In this document: in pieces, positions 7,116 to 13,933 of the stretch | How the letters are laid out: every line of letters begins with the position of its first letter | How positions within the stretch are numbered: the stretch's first letter is position 1 | Assembly (NCBI GenBank): GCA_944391425.1 | Contig: CALXTO010000014.1 | Location: 1-33,325, forward strand | Source of the DNA: an uncultured Alphaproteobacteria bacterium | GTDB lineage: Bacteria > Pseudomonadota > Alphaproteobacteria > RF32 > CAG-239 | Direction: 5' to 3' | Length of the DNA stretch: 33,325 nucleotides | Notes under the pieces: generated by a model | The model's input: only the letters and a program-made list of their open reading frames with translations | What the model was told of the DNA's origin: nothing | The model's database searches: none | Made by a program: the position numbers and the translations under genes

Positions 7116-7574
7116 ATGCTCAAAAAAATATTATTTTTGTTGGTATTAGGATTGTCGATTACGTCAGCTAATGCCGCGGATGTTCGTTTGAATATTAATA
7201 AAGGAGATAAATCTATGGTGTCAGTAAGTGATTATCAAGCTGTTAAAGATACGATTAGCAAGTATTTAGAGGCCGGAAAGCAGGGGAAAAGCGAAATTAT
7301 GAAGCATGCTTTTCATAAGGACGCAATAATGTATAATGCAGATAAAGGAGCAATTGAAGGCGGAAACATTCAGGCTTTGTTTGATTATATTGACAATAAC
7401 CCGGCGGCGTCTGATATGGAAGCGGATATTACCTCAGTTGATATTGCCGGTAATATTGCTTATGCAAGAGTTGAATCCAATAACTGGCACGGCGCAAGAT
7501 TTTCTGATATGTTTTTATTGCTTAAAGACAATGGTGAATGGAAAATTTTAACGAAGGTCTTTTATAGCAATTAA
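7116..7574 (+). CDS. Exported NTF2-like (lumazine-binding-like) protein, 152 aa
   Basis: The N-terminus is a classic signal peptide with cleavage expected after SANA (residue 20). The rest, DYQAVKDTISKYLEAGKQGKSEIMKHAFHKDAIMY...ADITSVDIAGNIAYARVESNNWHGARFSDMFLLLKDNGEWKILTKVF, follows the cone-shaped NTF2 fold of the putative lumazine-binding family (polyketide-cyclase/SnoaL-like superfamily). The first ATG has TAGGAG upstream. A second in-frame ATG at 7215 also has an excellent AAAGGAG, which would give a cytosolic 119-residue form covering just the NTF2 domain. It is divergent from the HxlR gene and probably under its control. No catalytic residue pattern identifies a substrate. Confidence 0.8.
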   Translation: MLKKILFLLVLGLSITSANAADVRLNINKGDKSMVSVSDYQAVKDTISKYLEAGKQGKSEIMKHAFHKDAIMYNADKGAIEGGNIQALFDYIDNNPAASDMEADITSVDIAGNIAYARVESNNWHGARFSDMFLLLKDNGEWKILTKVFYSN

Positions 7575-7613
7575 TTTTTTAGTTTTTAACAATTAGTTAG
7601 GTTTCATCAATCG

Positions 7614-7646
7614 AACGGCAGGCATAAAACTGCCGTTTGTTATTTT
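7614..7646 (+). terminator. Intrinsic terminator after the NTF2-like gene
   Basis: AACGGCAG (7614-7621) pairs with CTGCCGTT (7630-7637), followed by TGTTATTTT. Confidence 0.8.
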
Positions 7647-7673
7647 GATACTTCATTTATAAAAATTTTAAAA

Positions 7674-7904
7674 TTAAATTATTACTAACAATTCAGATGT
7701 GTTCTGTTTATAAATATCTTCAAAAAGCTCAATTTTCTTGGTTAACTGCTTAAATTCATCATAATTTTCAGTCCGATAATTGCACAGTATGTAAATTCCC
7801 ATTGCTTCGCAACGGGTCCCTTTCGTCCCGTAGGGTTCAAACTTCGCTTTCAGCTTGTTTTCACCAACTATCGACTCCGCGCACTATTTTTAAGATTTCC
7901 GCAT
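7674..7904 (-). pseudogene. Micro-ORF of the repeat family, copy C, decayed and interrupted
   Basis: Read leftwards from the ancestral ATG (7904), the frame hits two stops where copy A has Gln and Trp (CAA to TAA, TGG to TAG). It is also interrupted after KWCA-equivalent codons by an 87-base insert that stays in frame. The C-terminal part remains open and matches the family: ILCNYRTENYDEFKQLTKK, then IELFEDIYKQNTSELLVII. The insert supplies a new ATG at 7802, so a 42-codon ORF (MGIYILCNYRT...) still exists. The copy lies immediately downstream of comF, so read-through from the sucCD-comF operon would transcribe it. Confidence 0.5.
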
Positions 7905-7931
7905 TACTAAAGGATTTTTTATTTTTAAACA
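7728..7931. repeat. Dispersed repeat, copy C (truncated, with insert)
   Basis: This is the third member of the family: same orientation, same GTCCGATAATTGCACAGTAT block, but lacking the AGTCCGAT stem half, which is cut off by comF. The terminator hairpin has decayed and 7791-7877 is inserted. It fills most of the gap between 7575 and comF. Confidence 0.75.
7791..7877. mobile_element. 87-base palindromic insert inside repeat copy C
   Basis: Comparison with copies A and B puts the insertion exactly between ...CACAGTAT and CGCGCAC.... Its length is 29 codons and its minus-strand frame is open. It contains hairpins such as CCCATTGC-TTC-GCAACGGG (7798-7816, one mismatch). It shares GCTTCGCA, CCGTAGGG and AACTTCG with the hairpin-rich segment at 25953-26150, so both may belong to a genomic palindromic-element family. 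Confidence 0.5.
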
Positions 7932-7935
7932 TAGG

Positions 7936-8655
7936 CTAAACAACGCGGGCAACGGTCAGCGTGTCGACGGATTTGGCGCCGGCGCGCTTTAAGGCATAGG
8001 CGCATTCTTTCAGTGTTGTGCCTGTGGTCAGCACGTCATCAATCAAAATCACTCTTTTGCCTTTTATTTCCTCCGGTTTTTTGACGCTGAAAGCTCCTTT
8101 GACATTTTCAAGCCTTTCTCGCCCTCTCAACTCGACCTGCGGGCGGGTGCGGCGATGTTTGACCAGAGAGCGGCAGTTTAGTTTAAGCCCGCTGAGCCGA
8201 CTCAGTTCGTGCCCTAAAAGCGCCGACTGATTATAACGCCTCTTAATCAGACGGGTATAGTGCAGTGGGACAGGAATAATCACATCAGCACCCGCATTAA
8301 AAATATCCCGGCCGGCCACAAACATCATTTTGGCCAGCAGAGAGGCATTGTCCGTTTTGTCGTGAAATTTGAAGGCCAATACAAGATGCTTGGAATTTTC
8401 ATCATAGCGGAACGCCGAACGGCTGAGGCGAAACGGTGTCCGTTTTTTGGACAAACAACTGCCGCATAGCATTTTACTGCCGTTTTCGGGAAGTGTTTCC
8501 AGCGGATGACCGCATTTTTGACAATAAGGCGCGGTAATGAAATTAATTTCCTGAATGCAACGTGGACATAATCCGCGGTTATCCGGCAGGATACAACCGC
8601 ATTTAAGACAGCGCGGCGGCAAAATACAGTTCAAAAATTGTTCCCAGATTTTCAT
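7936..8655 (-). CDS. comF: ComF family phosphoribosyltransferase-like protein, 239 aa
   Basis: The N-terminus has a double zinc-ribbon of CxxC pairs (CLKCG, CPRC, CQKCG, CGSC, residues ~15-70). The C-terminal half is a type I phosphoribosyltransferase fold with the PRPP loop VILIDDVLTTGTTLKEC (~205-221). Family members support DNA uptake in transformable bacteria (ComFC) and have been linked to nucleotide or DNA metabolism elsewhere; the specific job here is unknown. Its ATG overlaps the sucD stop (TGATG), so it is the last gene of the sufE-sucC-sucD-comF run. The frame is complete and of normal length. Confidence 0.9.
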   Translation of the reverse strand: MKIWEQFLNCILPPRCLKCGCILPDNRGLCPRCIQEINFITAPYCQKCGHPLETLPENGSKMLCGSCLSKKRTPFRLSRSAFRYDENSKHLVLAFKFHDKTDNASLLAKMMFVAGRDIFNAGADVIIPVPLHYTRLIKRRYNQSALLGHELSRLSGLKLNCRSLVKHRRTRPQVELRGRERLENVKGAFSVKKPEEIKGKRVILIDDVLTTGTTLKECAYALKRAGAKSVDTLTVARVV

Positions 8656-9527
8656 CAGGCTGCCAGTTTAGCCAGTTCTTTATGAATGTCGTTTATGTTG
8701 TCAACGACAATAATCCCGGCATCTTCCATGGCGTCTTTTTTATCCTGCGCCGAAATATGCCCGTTGCTGATGATGTCGCCGGCATATCCCATTTTATGTC
8801 CGAAGGGAATGGCGTTTCCGGCAACAAAGCCGATTACCGGCTTTTTATGCGCGATTTCTTTGTAGTATTTGGCTGCAACTTCCTCAAAAGTTCCGCCCAA
8901 TTGTCCAATCATGACAATCGCCCGGGTATCTTTGTCTTGATGGAACCGTTCCAGAGCGTCAACAAAATCAACCCCGATCAGCATATCGTCCCCCAGACCG
9001 ATGACCGTTGACTGCCCTTCTCCGGCGCGGGACGTTTCCAATACGGCCTCGTAAGTCAGTGTGGAAGAGCGCGAAACAATCCCGATTTTTCCGGGGCGGT
9101 GGATATTTTCCGGAAAAATCCCCAAACGTGCTTCGCCCGGCGTGATAATTCCCGGAGTGTTGGGTCCGATGAGTCTGGTCGGCGCATCTTTAAGCATGGC
9201 TTTTATTTCCATCATGTCTTTAATCGGAACCCCGTCAGCAATACAAACCGCCAAATCCAGCTCTGCTTCGGCAGCCTCACGCACTGCCGATCTGACATAC
9301 GGTGCCGGAACATACATGACGCTGGCATTGGCTCCCGTTGCCTCTTTTGCTTCTTTGACAGAATTAAAAACCGGCAGCCCCAAATGCATTTCGCCGCCTT
9401 TGCCGGGGGTTACGCCGCCGACGACTTTAGTTCCGTAATCCAGAGAACGACGGATATGGAACGTGGCCTGGGTACCGGTAATTCCTTGGCAAATGACTTT
9501 TGTGCCACTGTTCACCAAAATTGACAT
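8655..9527 (-). CDS. sucD: Succinyl-CoA synthetase alpha-subunit homologue lacking the catalytic histidine, 290 aa
   Basis: Length and collinearity match SucD throughout: VICQGITGTQ for CoA binding, VGGVTPGKGG, VMYVPAPY, IGPNTPGIITPGE, SRSSTLTYEA, MIGQLGG and the C-terminal MGYAGDII. In active enzymes the last motif is MGHAGAI, whose His is phosphorylated; here it is Tyr248 (codon TAT). The Glu that stabilises phospho-His (IGEIGG) is Gln209. The CPG Cys is Thr124, the SRSG glycine is Ser155 and the GGDP loop reads GDDM. The frame is intact and overlaps sucC and comF, so it is expressed but very probably cannot catalyse the normal reaction. It may bind CoA or nucleotide or act structurally with the adjacent SucC. 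The symbol denotes homology, not activity. Confidence 0.85.
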   Translation of the reverse strand: MSILVNSGTKVICQGITGTQATFHIRRSLDYGTKVVGGVTPGKGGEMHLGLPVFNSVKEAKEATGANASVMYVPAPYVRSAVREAAEAELDLAVCIADGVPIKDMMEIKAMLKDAPTRLIGPNTPGIITPGEARLGIFPENIHRPGKIGIVSRSSTLTYEAVLETSRAGEGQSTVIGLGDDMLIGVDFVDALERFHQDKDTRAIVMIGQLGGTFEEVAAKYYKEIAHKKPVIGFVAGNAIPFGHKMGYAGDIISNGHISAQDKKDAMEDAGIIVVDNINDIHKELAKLAA

Positions 9528-10729
9528 CAGTCATTCTCCTCCATTGCTTTGACCAGTTTGTTGACGGCGTCTTCCATGGTATCCGCCATAATGACGGGAA
9601 GTTTTGATTTTTCAAGAATTTCACGCGCTTCGTCTTTGTTTGTTCCCTCAAAACGGACAACCAGCGGTACGTTCAATCCGACCTCCGAAGCGGCAGAAAT
9701 AATACCGTCGGCAATCAGATTACAACGCAGAAAACCGCCCAGAATATTAATCAAAATACCCTCTACCCGGGGATTGGTCATAATAATTTTAATGCCTGAG
9801 GCAATTTTGTCCTTGTCTACGCCGCCCTTGACATTCAGAAAACAGGCCGTGCCGGTATTCTGGGCACGCAAGGCATCCATGGCGGCCAGCGCTATACCGT
9901 CGCCGTTAACGATGCAGCCGACGGAACCGTTAAACTCGCTGTAACCGAAACGATAGCGAGCGGCTTGGAGCTCCCGTTCCGAAGCCTCGTAATCGTCCTG
10001 CAGGCGGCGGATTTCCGGGTGACGGAACAGCGCATTGTCATCAAAAGATATTTTGGCATCAAGCGCAACTAAATCGCCGTTTTTCATAACGCCGACCGGA
10101 TTGGTTTCGATCATGGTAGCATCATAGTCCACAAACGCCCTGTGCATTCCGTTGATATATGTTTCCAGACTGCGGGCACTTTGGGGTTTCAACTTTAAAA
10201 ATTCCATGACACGCTGAACTTGTTCCGGTGAAGTTTCTCCGTCCAAATCAAGATTGATTTTTAAGATTTTTTCAGGATTGTTGATGGCAATTTGAGAAAT
10301 ATCCTCATCTTTTATCGGCGCTACCAAAAGCGTTAAGGCCGCGTTAACCCGATCAATCACCAAGCCGGCATAGAAAATCCGTTCAACTTTATTAAAGGCT
10401 TCAACATACAGACGGCTGACCAGTTTTCCGCGCGGCCCGGTCTGAACGGTAACCAGTGTGGATCCCAGCATTTGTTCGGCATTTTTTATAATATCGCGAC
10501 GGCTTTTAATCAACCGAACCCCGCCGCGACGGCCGCTGCCTTTTTCCAGAAAATAACCCTTGTTACGGGCGCCCGACTGTATTTGGGCTTTGAGCATCCA
10601 CGGCCCGCGCAAAGACGCCCTAAACGCGGCTTTTTTAGCTTCAAGCGGCGTGTAGGCTATTCCGCCTTTGGGAATTTTGATTCCGTACTGGCTTAAAATC
10701 TGTTTGGCCTGATACTCGTGAATGTTCAT
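9527..10729 (-). CDS. sucC: Succinyl-CoA synthetase beta-subunit homologue, divergent active site, 400 aa
   Basis: An ATP-grasp SucC-type protein starting MNIHEYQAKQIL. It has the alphaproteobacterial insertion after QSGARNKG (51-58), retains MIETNPVGVMKNGDL and LDAKISFDDNALFRHPE, and has normal length. Several hallmark loops have changed: HAGGRGKG is QSGARNKG, the STEGGMDIE strand is VAPIKDED (~136-143), NGAGLAM is NGDGIAL, FLDVGGGA is FLNVKGGV (~297-304) and NIFGGIxRCD is NILGGFLRCN. Changes cluster at nucleotide, phosphate and inter-subunit catalytic loops while the fold is kept. The stop overlaps the sucD start (TGATG), so the two form a pair. Read with the SucD changes it looks like a pseudo-synthetase or a neofunctionalised complex. 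No sucAB or mdh lies nearby. Confidence 0.85.
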   Translation of the reverse strand: MNIHEYQAKQILSQYGIKIPKGGIAYTPLEAKKAAFRASLRGPWMLKAQIQSGARNKGYFLEKGSGRRGGVRLIKSRRDIIKNAEQMLGSTLVTVQTGPRGKLVSRLYVEAFNKVERIFYAGLVIDRVNAALTLLVAPIKDEDISQIAINNPEKILKINLDLDGETSPEQVQRVMEFLKLKPQSARSLETYINGMHRAFVDYDATMIETNPVGVMKNGDLVALDAKISFDDNALFRHPEIRRLQDDYEASERELQAARYRFGYSEFNGSVGCIVNGDGIALAAMDALRAQNTGTACFLNVKGGVDKDKIASGIKIIMTNPRVEGILINILGGFLRCNLIADGIISAASEVGLNVPLVVRFEGTNKDEAREILEKSKLPVIMADTMEDAVNKLVKAMEEND

Positions 10730-10743
10730 TTGTTTTCCCCTGT

Positions 10744-11145
10744 TCAGAGAACGTCGGCGTATTGCCTGATTTTTTCCGTCATGGAGATTAAGCCGTTGCG
10801 ACGGCTGGGGCTTAAATGTTCCTCCAATCCGAGTTTAGCAAAAATATCGCCGACTGCAACCGCTTTAATTTCAGATGGGGATTTATGGTTATAAACCATT
10901 AGGACAATGGCAATCAGCCCCTTGACAATCATGGCGTCGCTGTCACCCCGGAAACTCAGATGTCCGTCTGCCTCCTTTTGAGGAACCAGCCAGACCTGTG
11001 ACTGACAGCCACGGACTTTCCACTCTTCAGTCTTGAGAGAATCCGGAAGCGGGGACATTTTTTCGCCCAGATCAATAATGTAGCGATATTTGTCTTCCCA
11101 GCCGTCCAGATATTCAAAATTTTCAATCAGTTCTTCTATTGTCAT
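10744..11145 (-). CDS. sufE: SufE-like cysteine desulfurase activator, 133 aa
   Basis: SufE family protein that accepts persulfide sulfur from SufS and passes it to the SufBCD scaffold. MTIEELIENFEYLDGWEDKYRYIIDLG is the typical N-terminus. The acceptor Cys lies in EWKVRGCQSQVWLVP (residue ~45), and HLSPSRRNGL is the usual C-terminal signature. The ATG at 11145 is chosen; a TTG 18 bases upstream would overlap the preceding gene. It is separated from the main suf cluster by the GNAT-VanX pair but lies on the same strand and downstream of it, so it may be co-expressed. Confidence 0.92.
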   Translation of the reverse strand: MTIEELIENFEYLDGWEDKYRYIIDLGEKMSPLPDSLKTEEWKVRGCQSQVWLVPQKEADGHLSFRGDSDAMIVKGLIAIVLMVYNHKSPSEIKAVAVGDIFAKLGLEEHLSPSRRNGLISMTEKIRQYADVL

Positions 11146-11152
11146 TTTTTTC

Positions 11153-11785
11153 TCATTTATCAAGCTTGCCGAAAATTGCCAGTTTGGATCCGGTCAGCCG
11201 CGCCCATAAGCGGTCGCCGAAAGAATAATGCCACCATTCAGACGGATAGTTGACCATTCCGACCGCCGCCAGAGTGTTTTTCAGGATTTCCCGATTTTTG
11301 CGGGCTGCAACCGAAATCAAGGGACAGTCGAAATCCGCCGTTTCATCAAACCCGCGGACGACGCCTCCCATGTCAAGCTCGTTCCCGTTGACGTCGGCTA
11401 AGGAAATGTCTACCGCCGCGCCGGACTGATGCCCGCTGCCCTGACGGTAGGGATTGGCCGCAAAAATGTCGCAAATGGCAATAAACTCTTCAGAATCCAC
11501 GGGCAAATGCGGATATTCCTTATGTTTAGCCGCCACAACAGAATCCCACAGCTTTATCTGCGCGGCCATGGGACGGTAAGCTTCATAGACAACAAAACGG
11601 AGTCCCTGCGGCAAAGCCTGCGCAGCCTGTTTTAAAAGTTCGTAAGTATACGCGCGGATTAAGCGGATATCGGTATAGCGCGGATTGAAAAAAATACCGT
11701 CTTCAGCTTTTATTTCAACCAGCCGCGCCGGATTTTCAATTTCCCGTATCAGCTTCGGTTCGGGTAAATCTGCATCGCTAAACAT
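11153..11785 (-). CDS. D-alanyl-D-alanine dipeptidase (VanX/DdpX-like), 210 aa
   Basis: A zinc dipeptidase of the M15D family, expected to cleave D-Ala-D-Ala for peptidoglycan turnover. The zinc motif SGHQSGAAVD (SxHxxGxAxD) and the second motif EWWHYSF are both intact, as is VVYEAYRPMAAQ, the conserved region around the catalytic Arg. I chose ATG 11785 because it overlaps the GNAT stop; an upstream extension to 11959 would lie entirely inside the GNAT gene in another frame and is not family-like. There is no signal peptide, so it is cytoplasmic, as usual for DdpX/VanX. There is no vancomycin-resistance context (no vanHA or vanRS), so a housekeeping or recycling role is likelier. Confidence 0.9.
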   Translation of the reverse strand: MFSDADLPEPKLIREIENPARLVEIKAEDGIFFNPRYTDIRLIRAYTYELLKQAAQALPQGLRFVVYEAYRPMAAQIKLWDSVVAAKHKEYPHLPVDSEEFIAICDIFAANPYRQGSGHQSGAAVDISLADVNGNELDMGGVVRGFDETADFDCPLISVAARKNREILKNTLAAVGMVNYPSEWWHYSFGDRLWARLTGSKLAIFGKLDK

Positions 11786-12461
11786 TCGGCGTCCCCTTTT
11801 GGCGATTAACCAATACAGCCAAAAGCCCGGGCATTTTTCGGTTAAAGGCACAGCTGCGGTAAAAATCTGCTTTGTGAACCTCAAATACCGCGCGCGGTTC
11901 ACCATGCCCGTAATGCGAAGCTTCATTATAGCCAACCTGCATACCGCCGATACGTTCAATCAGTTTGCGTGAAAACTTGTTGGCCGGATGCGCGGTAATA
12001 TCCAGCTTTTGATATTTTTTGAAAAAGTGATGCACTAATCCGCGAACCGCTTCGGTTGCATAGCCATGTGCGCCGTATTGCGGATCAATAAAATATCCGA
12101 GATCCCCATAAATCTTTTTGCCGTTTTCTTCAAAAGGAAGCATATCCACGGTTACATTGCCGATCAGTTTACCGTCCGGCAGGCGCACTGCCATGCGGTA
12201 TGTCGAACGCGGTTCCTGCAAACGTTCTTTCTCCGCCTTGATTAAAAATTCAGAAACCTTTTGGCGAATGACGTTATCCCGTCCGGGCGTATCCTTGTCG
12301 ACCTGAAACGTATAAAAAGGACAATAGCCTTCATCGGCGCGGGTATCGGCATTATGATTAATATTAAAGGCAATTTCCCGCAGGCGGGCATAATCCGATG
12401 TTTTAAATTCGTCAATAAGCAGACGGGCGGTTTTAATGGGTATGAAATCGGTTTGGGACAT
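11778..12461 (-). CDS. GNAT family N-acetyltransferase (RimJ/RimL-like), 227 aa
   Basis: A GNAT fold of the RimJ/RimL type: TARLLIDEFKTSDYARLREIA at the start, LIGNVTVDMLPF and YGDLGYFIDPQYGAHGYATEAVRGLV covering the acetyl-CoA-binding region (the Q/RxxGxG/A equivalent is QYGAHGYA), then SRKLIERIGGMQVGYNEASHYG. The C-terminal ~35 residues are an extra tail. The stop overlaps the start of the VanX-like gene, suggesting translational coupling. A perfect 11-base inverted repeat lies 14 bases upstream of the start. Substrates of this family range from ribosomal-protein N-termini to small amines, and none can be assigned here. Confidence 0.88.
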   Translation of the reverse strand: MSQTDFIPIKTARLLIDEFKTSDYARLREIAFNINHNADTRADEGYCPFYTFQVDKDTPGRDNVIRQKVSEFLIKAEKERLQEPRSTYRMAVRLPDGKLIGNVTVDMLPFEENGKKIYGDLGYFIDPQYGAHGYATEAVRGLVHHFFKKYQKLDITAHPANKFSRKLIERIGGMQVGYNEASHYGHGEPRAVFEVHKADFYRSCAFNRKMPGLLAVLVNRQKGTPNV

Positions 12462-12474
12462 GGGACAAATCCTG

Positions 12475-12504
12475 TAAAATGTTATTTGTTTTCATAACAT
12501 TTTA
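12475..12504. promoter_or_regulatory. Perfect 11-base inverted repeat upstream of the GNAT gene
   Basis: TAAAATGTTAT (12475-12485) and ATAACATTTTA (12494-12504) are separated by eight bases and centred ~28 bases before the GNAT ATG. No long T-run follows, so an operator is likelier than a terminator. It would control GNAT-VanX-sufE and possibly the downstream sucCD-comF genes. No cognate regulator is visible. Confidence 0.5.
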
Positions 12505-12539
12505 TCTGTCAAAACTCAACAGATTTCTTAAAAAAAGTA

Positions 12540-12971
12540 TCAAAAAAGCTCTATCATGGCTTTGGCTTCGTCGCTCATGTTTTCAATCGTCCAGGCCGGT
12601 TCCCAGACAATTCTGACCTCGACCAGCCCCGCCCCTTCCAAGGCAGCGACGGCATCGGCAGCCTGCTGCGGCAAGACTCCCGCTACGGGACACATCGGCG
12701 AAGTAACGGTCATGTCGATTTTTATATTGCCGTTTTCTTCAAGATCAATTTTATAAACCAGTCCCAAATCCCAAATATTGATCATGATTTCGGGATCGCA
12801 GACAGTTTTCAGGGCAGCAATCACCTGTTCGCGGGAAACTCGGCGCGAATCCCCAGCGGCAAGCTCTTTGCCGGCATAAGCGACAAAATCCTGCGGAATT
12901 TGTCTCTCGCCCAGCCCCATGGCCTCCAGCAACTGGCTTTCTTCTGCCGTTAAAACTTTTTCTTCGCTCAT
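12540..12971 (-). CDS. sufT: SufT-like MIP18/DUF59 Fe-S assembly protein, 143 aa
   Basis: The C-terminal ~100 residues are a DUF59/MIP18 domain: VIAALKTVCDPEIMINIWDLGLVYKIDL, then VTSPMCPVAGVLPQQA with the conserved Cys of the TxxxCP motif. The N-terminal ~40 residues are the usual SufT extension. SufT-type proteins help maturation of Fe-S enzymes, and being the last gene of the suf run supports this. It starts ten bases after the EamA-like gene. Position and sequence make a PaaD-type phenylacetate role unlikely. Confidence 0.9.
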   Translation of the reverse strand: MSEEKVLTAEESQLLEAMGLGERQIPQDFVAYAGKELAAGDSRRVSREQVIAALKTVCDPEIMINIWDLGLVYKIDLEENGNIKIDMTVTSPMCPVAGVLPQQAADAVAALEGAGLVEVRIVWEPAWTIENMSDEAKAMIELF

Positions 12972-12980
12972 GACAGCTCC

Positions 12981-13874
12981 TTAATGCAAAAAGATTAACC
13001 CGATTACTGAAGCCAGCAGCAACAGAACGCTGGACAACCCGGCTCGAGGATAACTTGCCGAATGATGCCAGCGCAGGTATAAGCCGTTGGCCCAGATGAT
13101 CCATAACGGATACAGTAAAATAACCGCAGAAACATATGCCGGATTTGGTGTCGAGTACATGGCCGAATTTTTGAACACCATCAGCAAAATAACCGCCAGC
13201 GCCACAACGGCGCCATGATACAAATTCAGCGGTTTAAAGATTGTTTTCGGCTCGGAACCGCGTTTGTGCAAAAAAATCCATAAATTACACAGGCCGCAGA
13301 CAATCCCGGTGATGAACATATAGTAAATGATTGCAGAAGTTAGATTTTCAGCGCCGTACTCCATAGCCTTTTTGTTCAGGACATCGCCTATCGCCAAGGT
13401 AAACAGCACCGGCCCCAAATACTGAAGCGCTTTTTTGCCCGCCCGAGCCCGGCACATTTTCAAGATTGCGACCGTAACTCCCGACAGACAGGCCACAACG
13501 GCCAGCAAACGCAGCGGATGCTCAAAGAAATAAACAATCTGCGAAGGCGTAATAACCAGCCACAACACAAAAACCACACCGATTGCCAGCGGGTGCAGAG
13601 AGGTGGAAACCTCCGCACCGAAAGCCTTGGTCGCACGGAAAAAACGATAATCGTTAAAAGCAATGGCCAAACCCTGCGCAATGCAAAAGACATAAAACCA
13701 AATATTTTCAACAGGACGATGCGTCATCACAAAAGGCAGCAACATCACCCCAACCAACAAGCCTCGATAAATCATAATCAGCAGCCCCGGCATCTTATAG
13801 ACCTGATTAATGCCGTTATAAATGCCGCAAACAAAACTGCAAGCCAAAGCTGAAAGCCACCATAAAGACAACAT
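12981..13874 (-). CDS. EamA/DMT-type transporter, 297 aa
   Basis: An integral membrane protein with about ten hydrophobic helices in two halves, typical of the drug/metabolite transporter superfamily. Conserved-looking features include the N-terminal MLSLWWLSALACSFVCGIYNGINQV helix, basic inter-helix loops (KMCRARAGKK) and SAVILLYPLWIIWANGLYL near the C-terminus. Its place between sufS and sufT, with short gaps, hints at a cysteine-, sulfur- or metal-related substrate. That is inference; the family exports or imports many small metabolites. Confidence 0.75.
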   Translation of the reverse strand: MLSLWWLSALACSFVCGIYNGINQVYKMPGLLIMIYRGLLVGVMLLPFVMTHRPVENIWFYVFCIAQGLAIAFNDYRFFRATKAFGAEVSTSLHPLAIGVVFVLWLVITPSQIVYFFEHPLRLLAVVACLSGVTVAILKMCRARAGKKALQYLGPVLFTLAIGDVLNKKAMEYGAENLTSAIIYYMFITGIVCGLCNLWIFLHKRGSEPKTIFKPLNLYHGAVVALAVILLMVFKNSAMYSTPNPAYVSAVILLYPLWIIWANGLYLRWHHSASYPRAGLSSVLLLLASVIGLIFLH

Positions 13875-13933
13875 AAAACGCTCCTTGTTCCAGGGTGTTT
13901 TATAGCTTTATCATGCAAACTGTCAAGTTTTTA

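Noticed and set aside
11153..11785. Vancomycin-resistance cluster
   Set aside because: Only a VanX-like dipeptidase is present; no ligase, dehydrogenase or two-component genes are nearby.
11786..11959. N-terminal extension of the VanX-like protein
   Set aside because: It lies wholly within the GNAT gene in another frame; the ATG at 11785 matches the family start.
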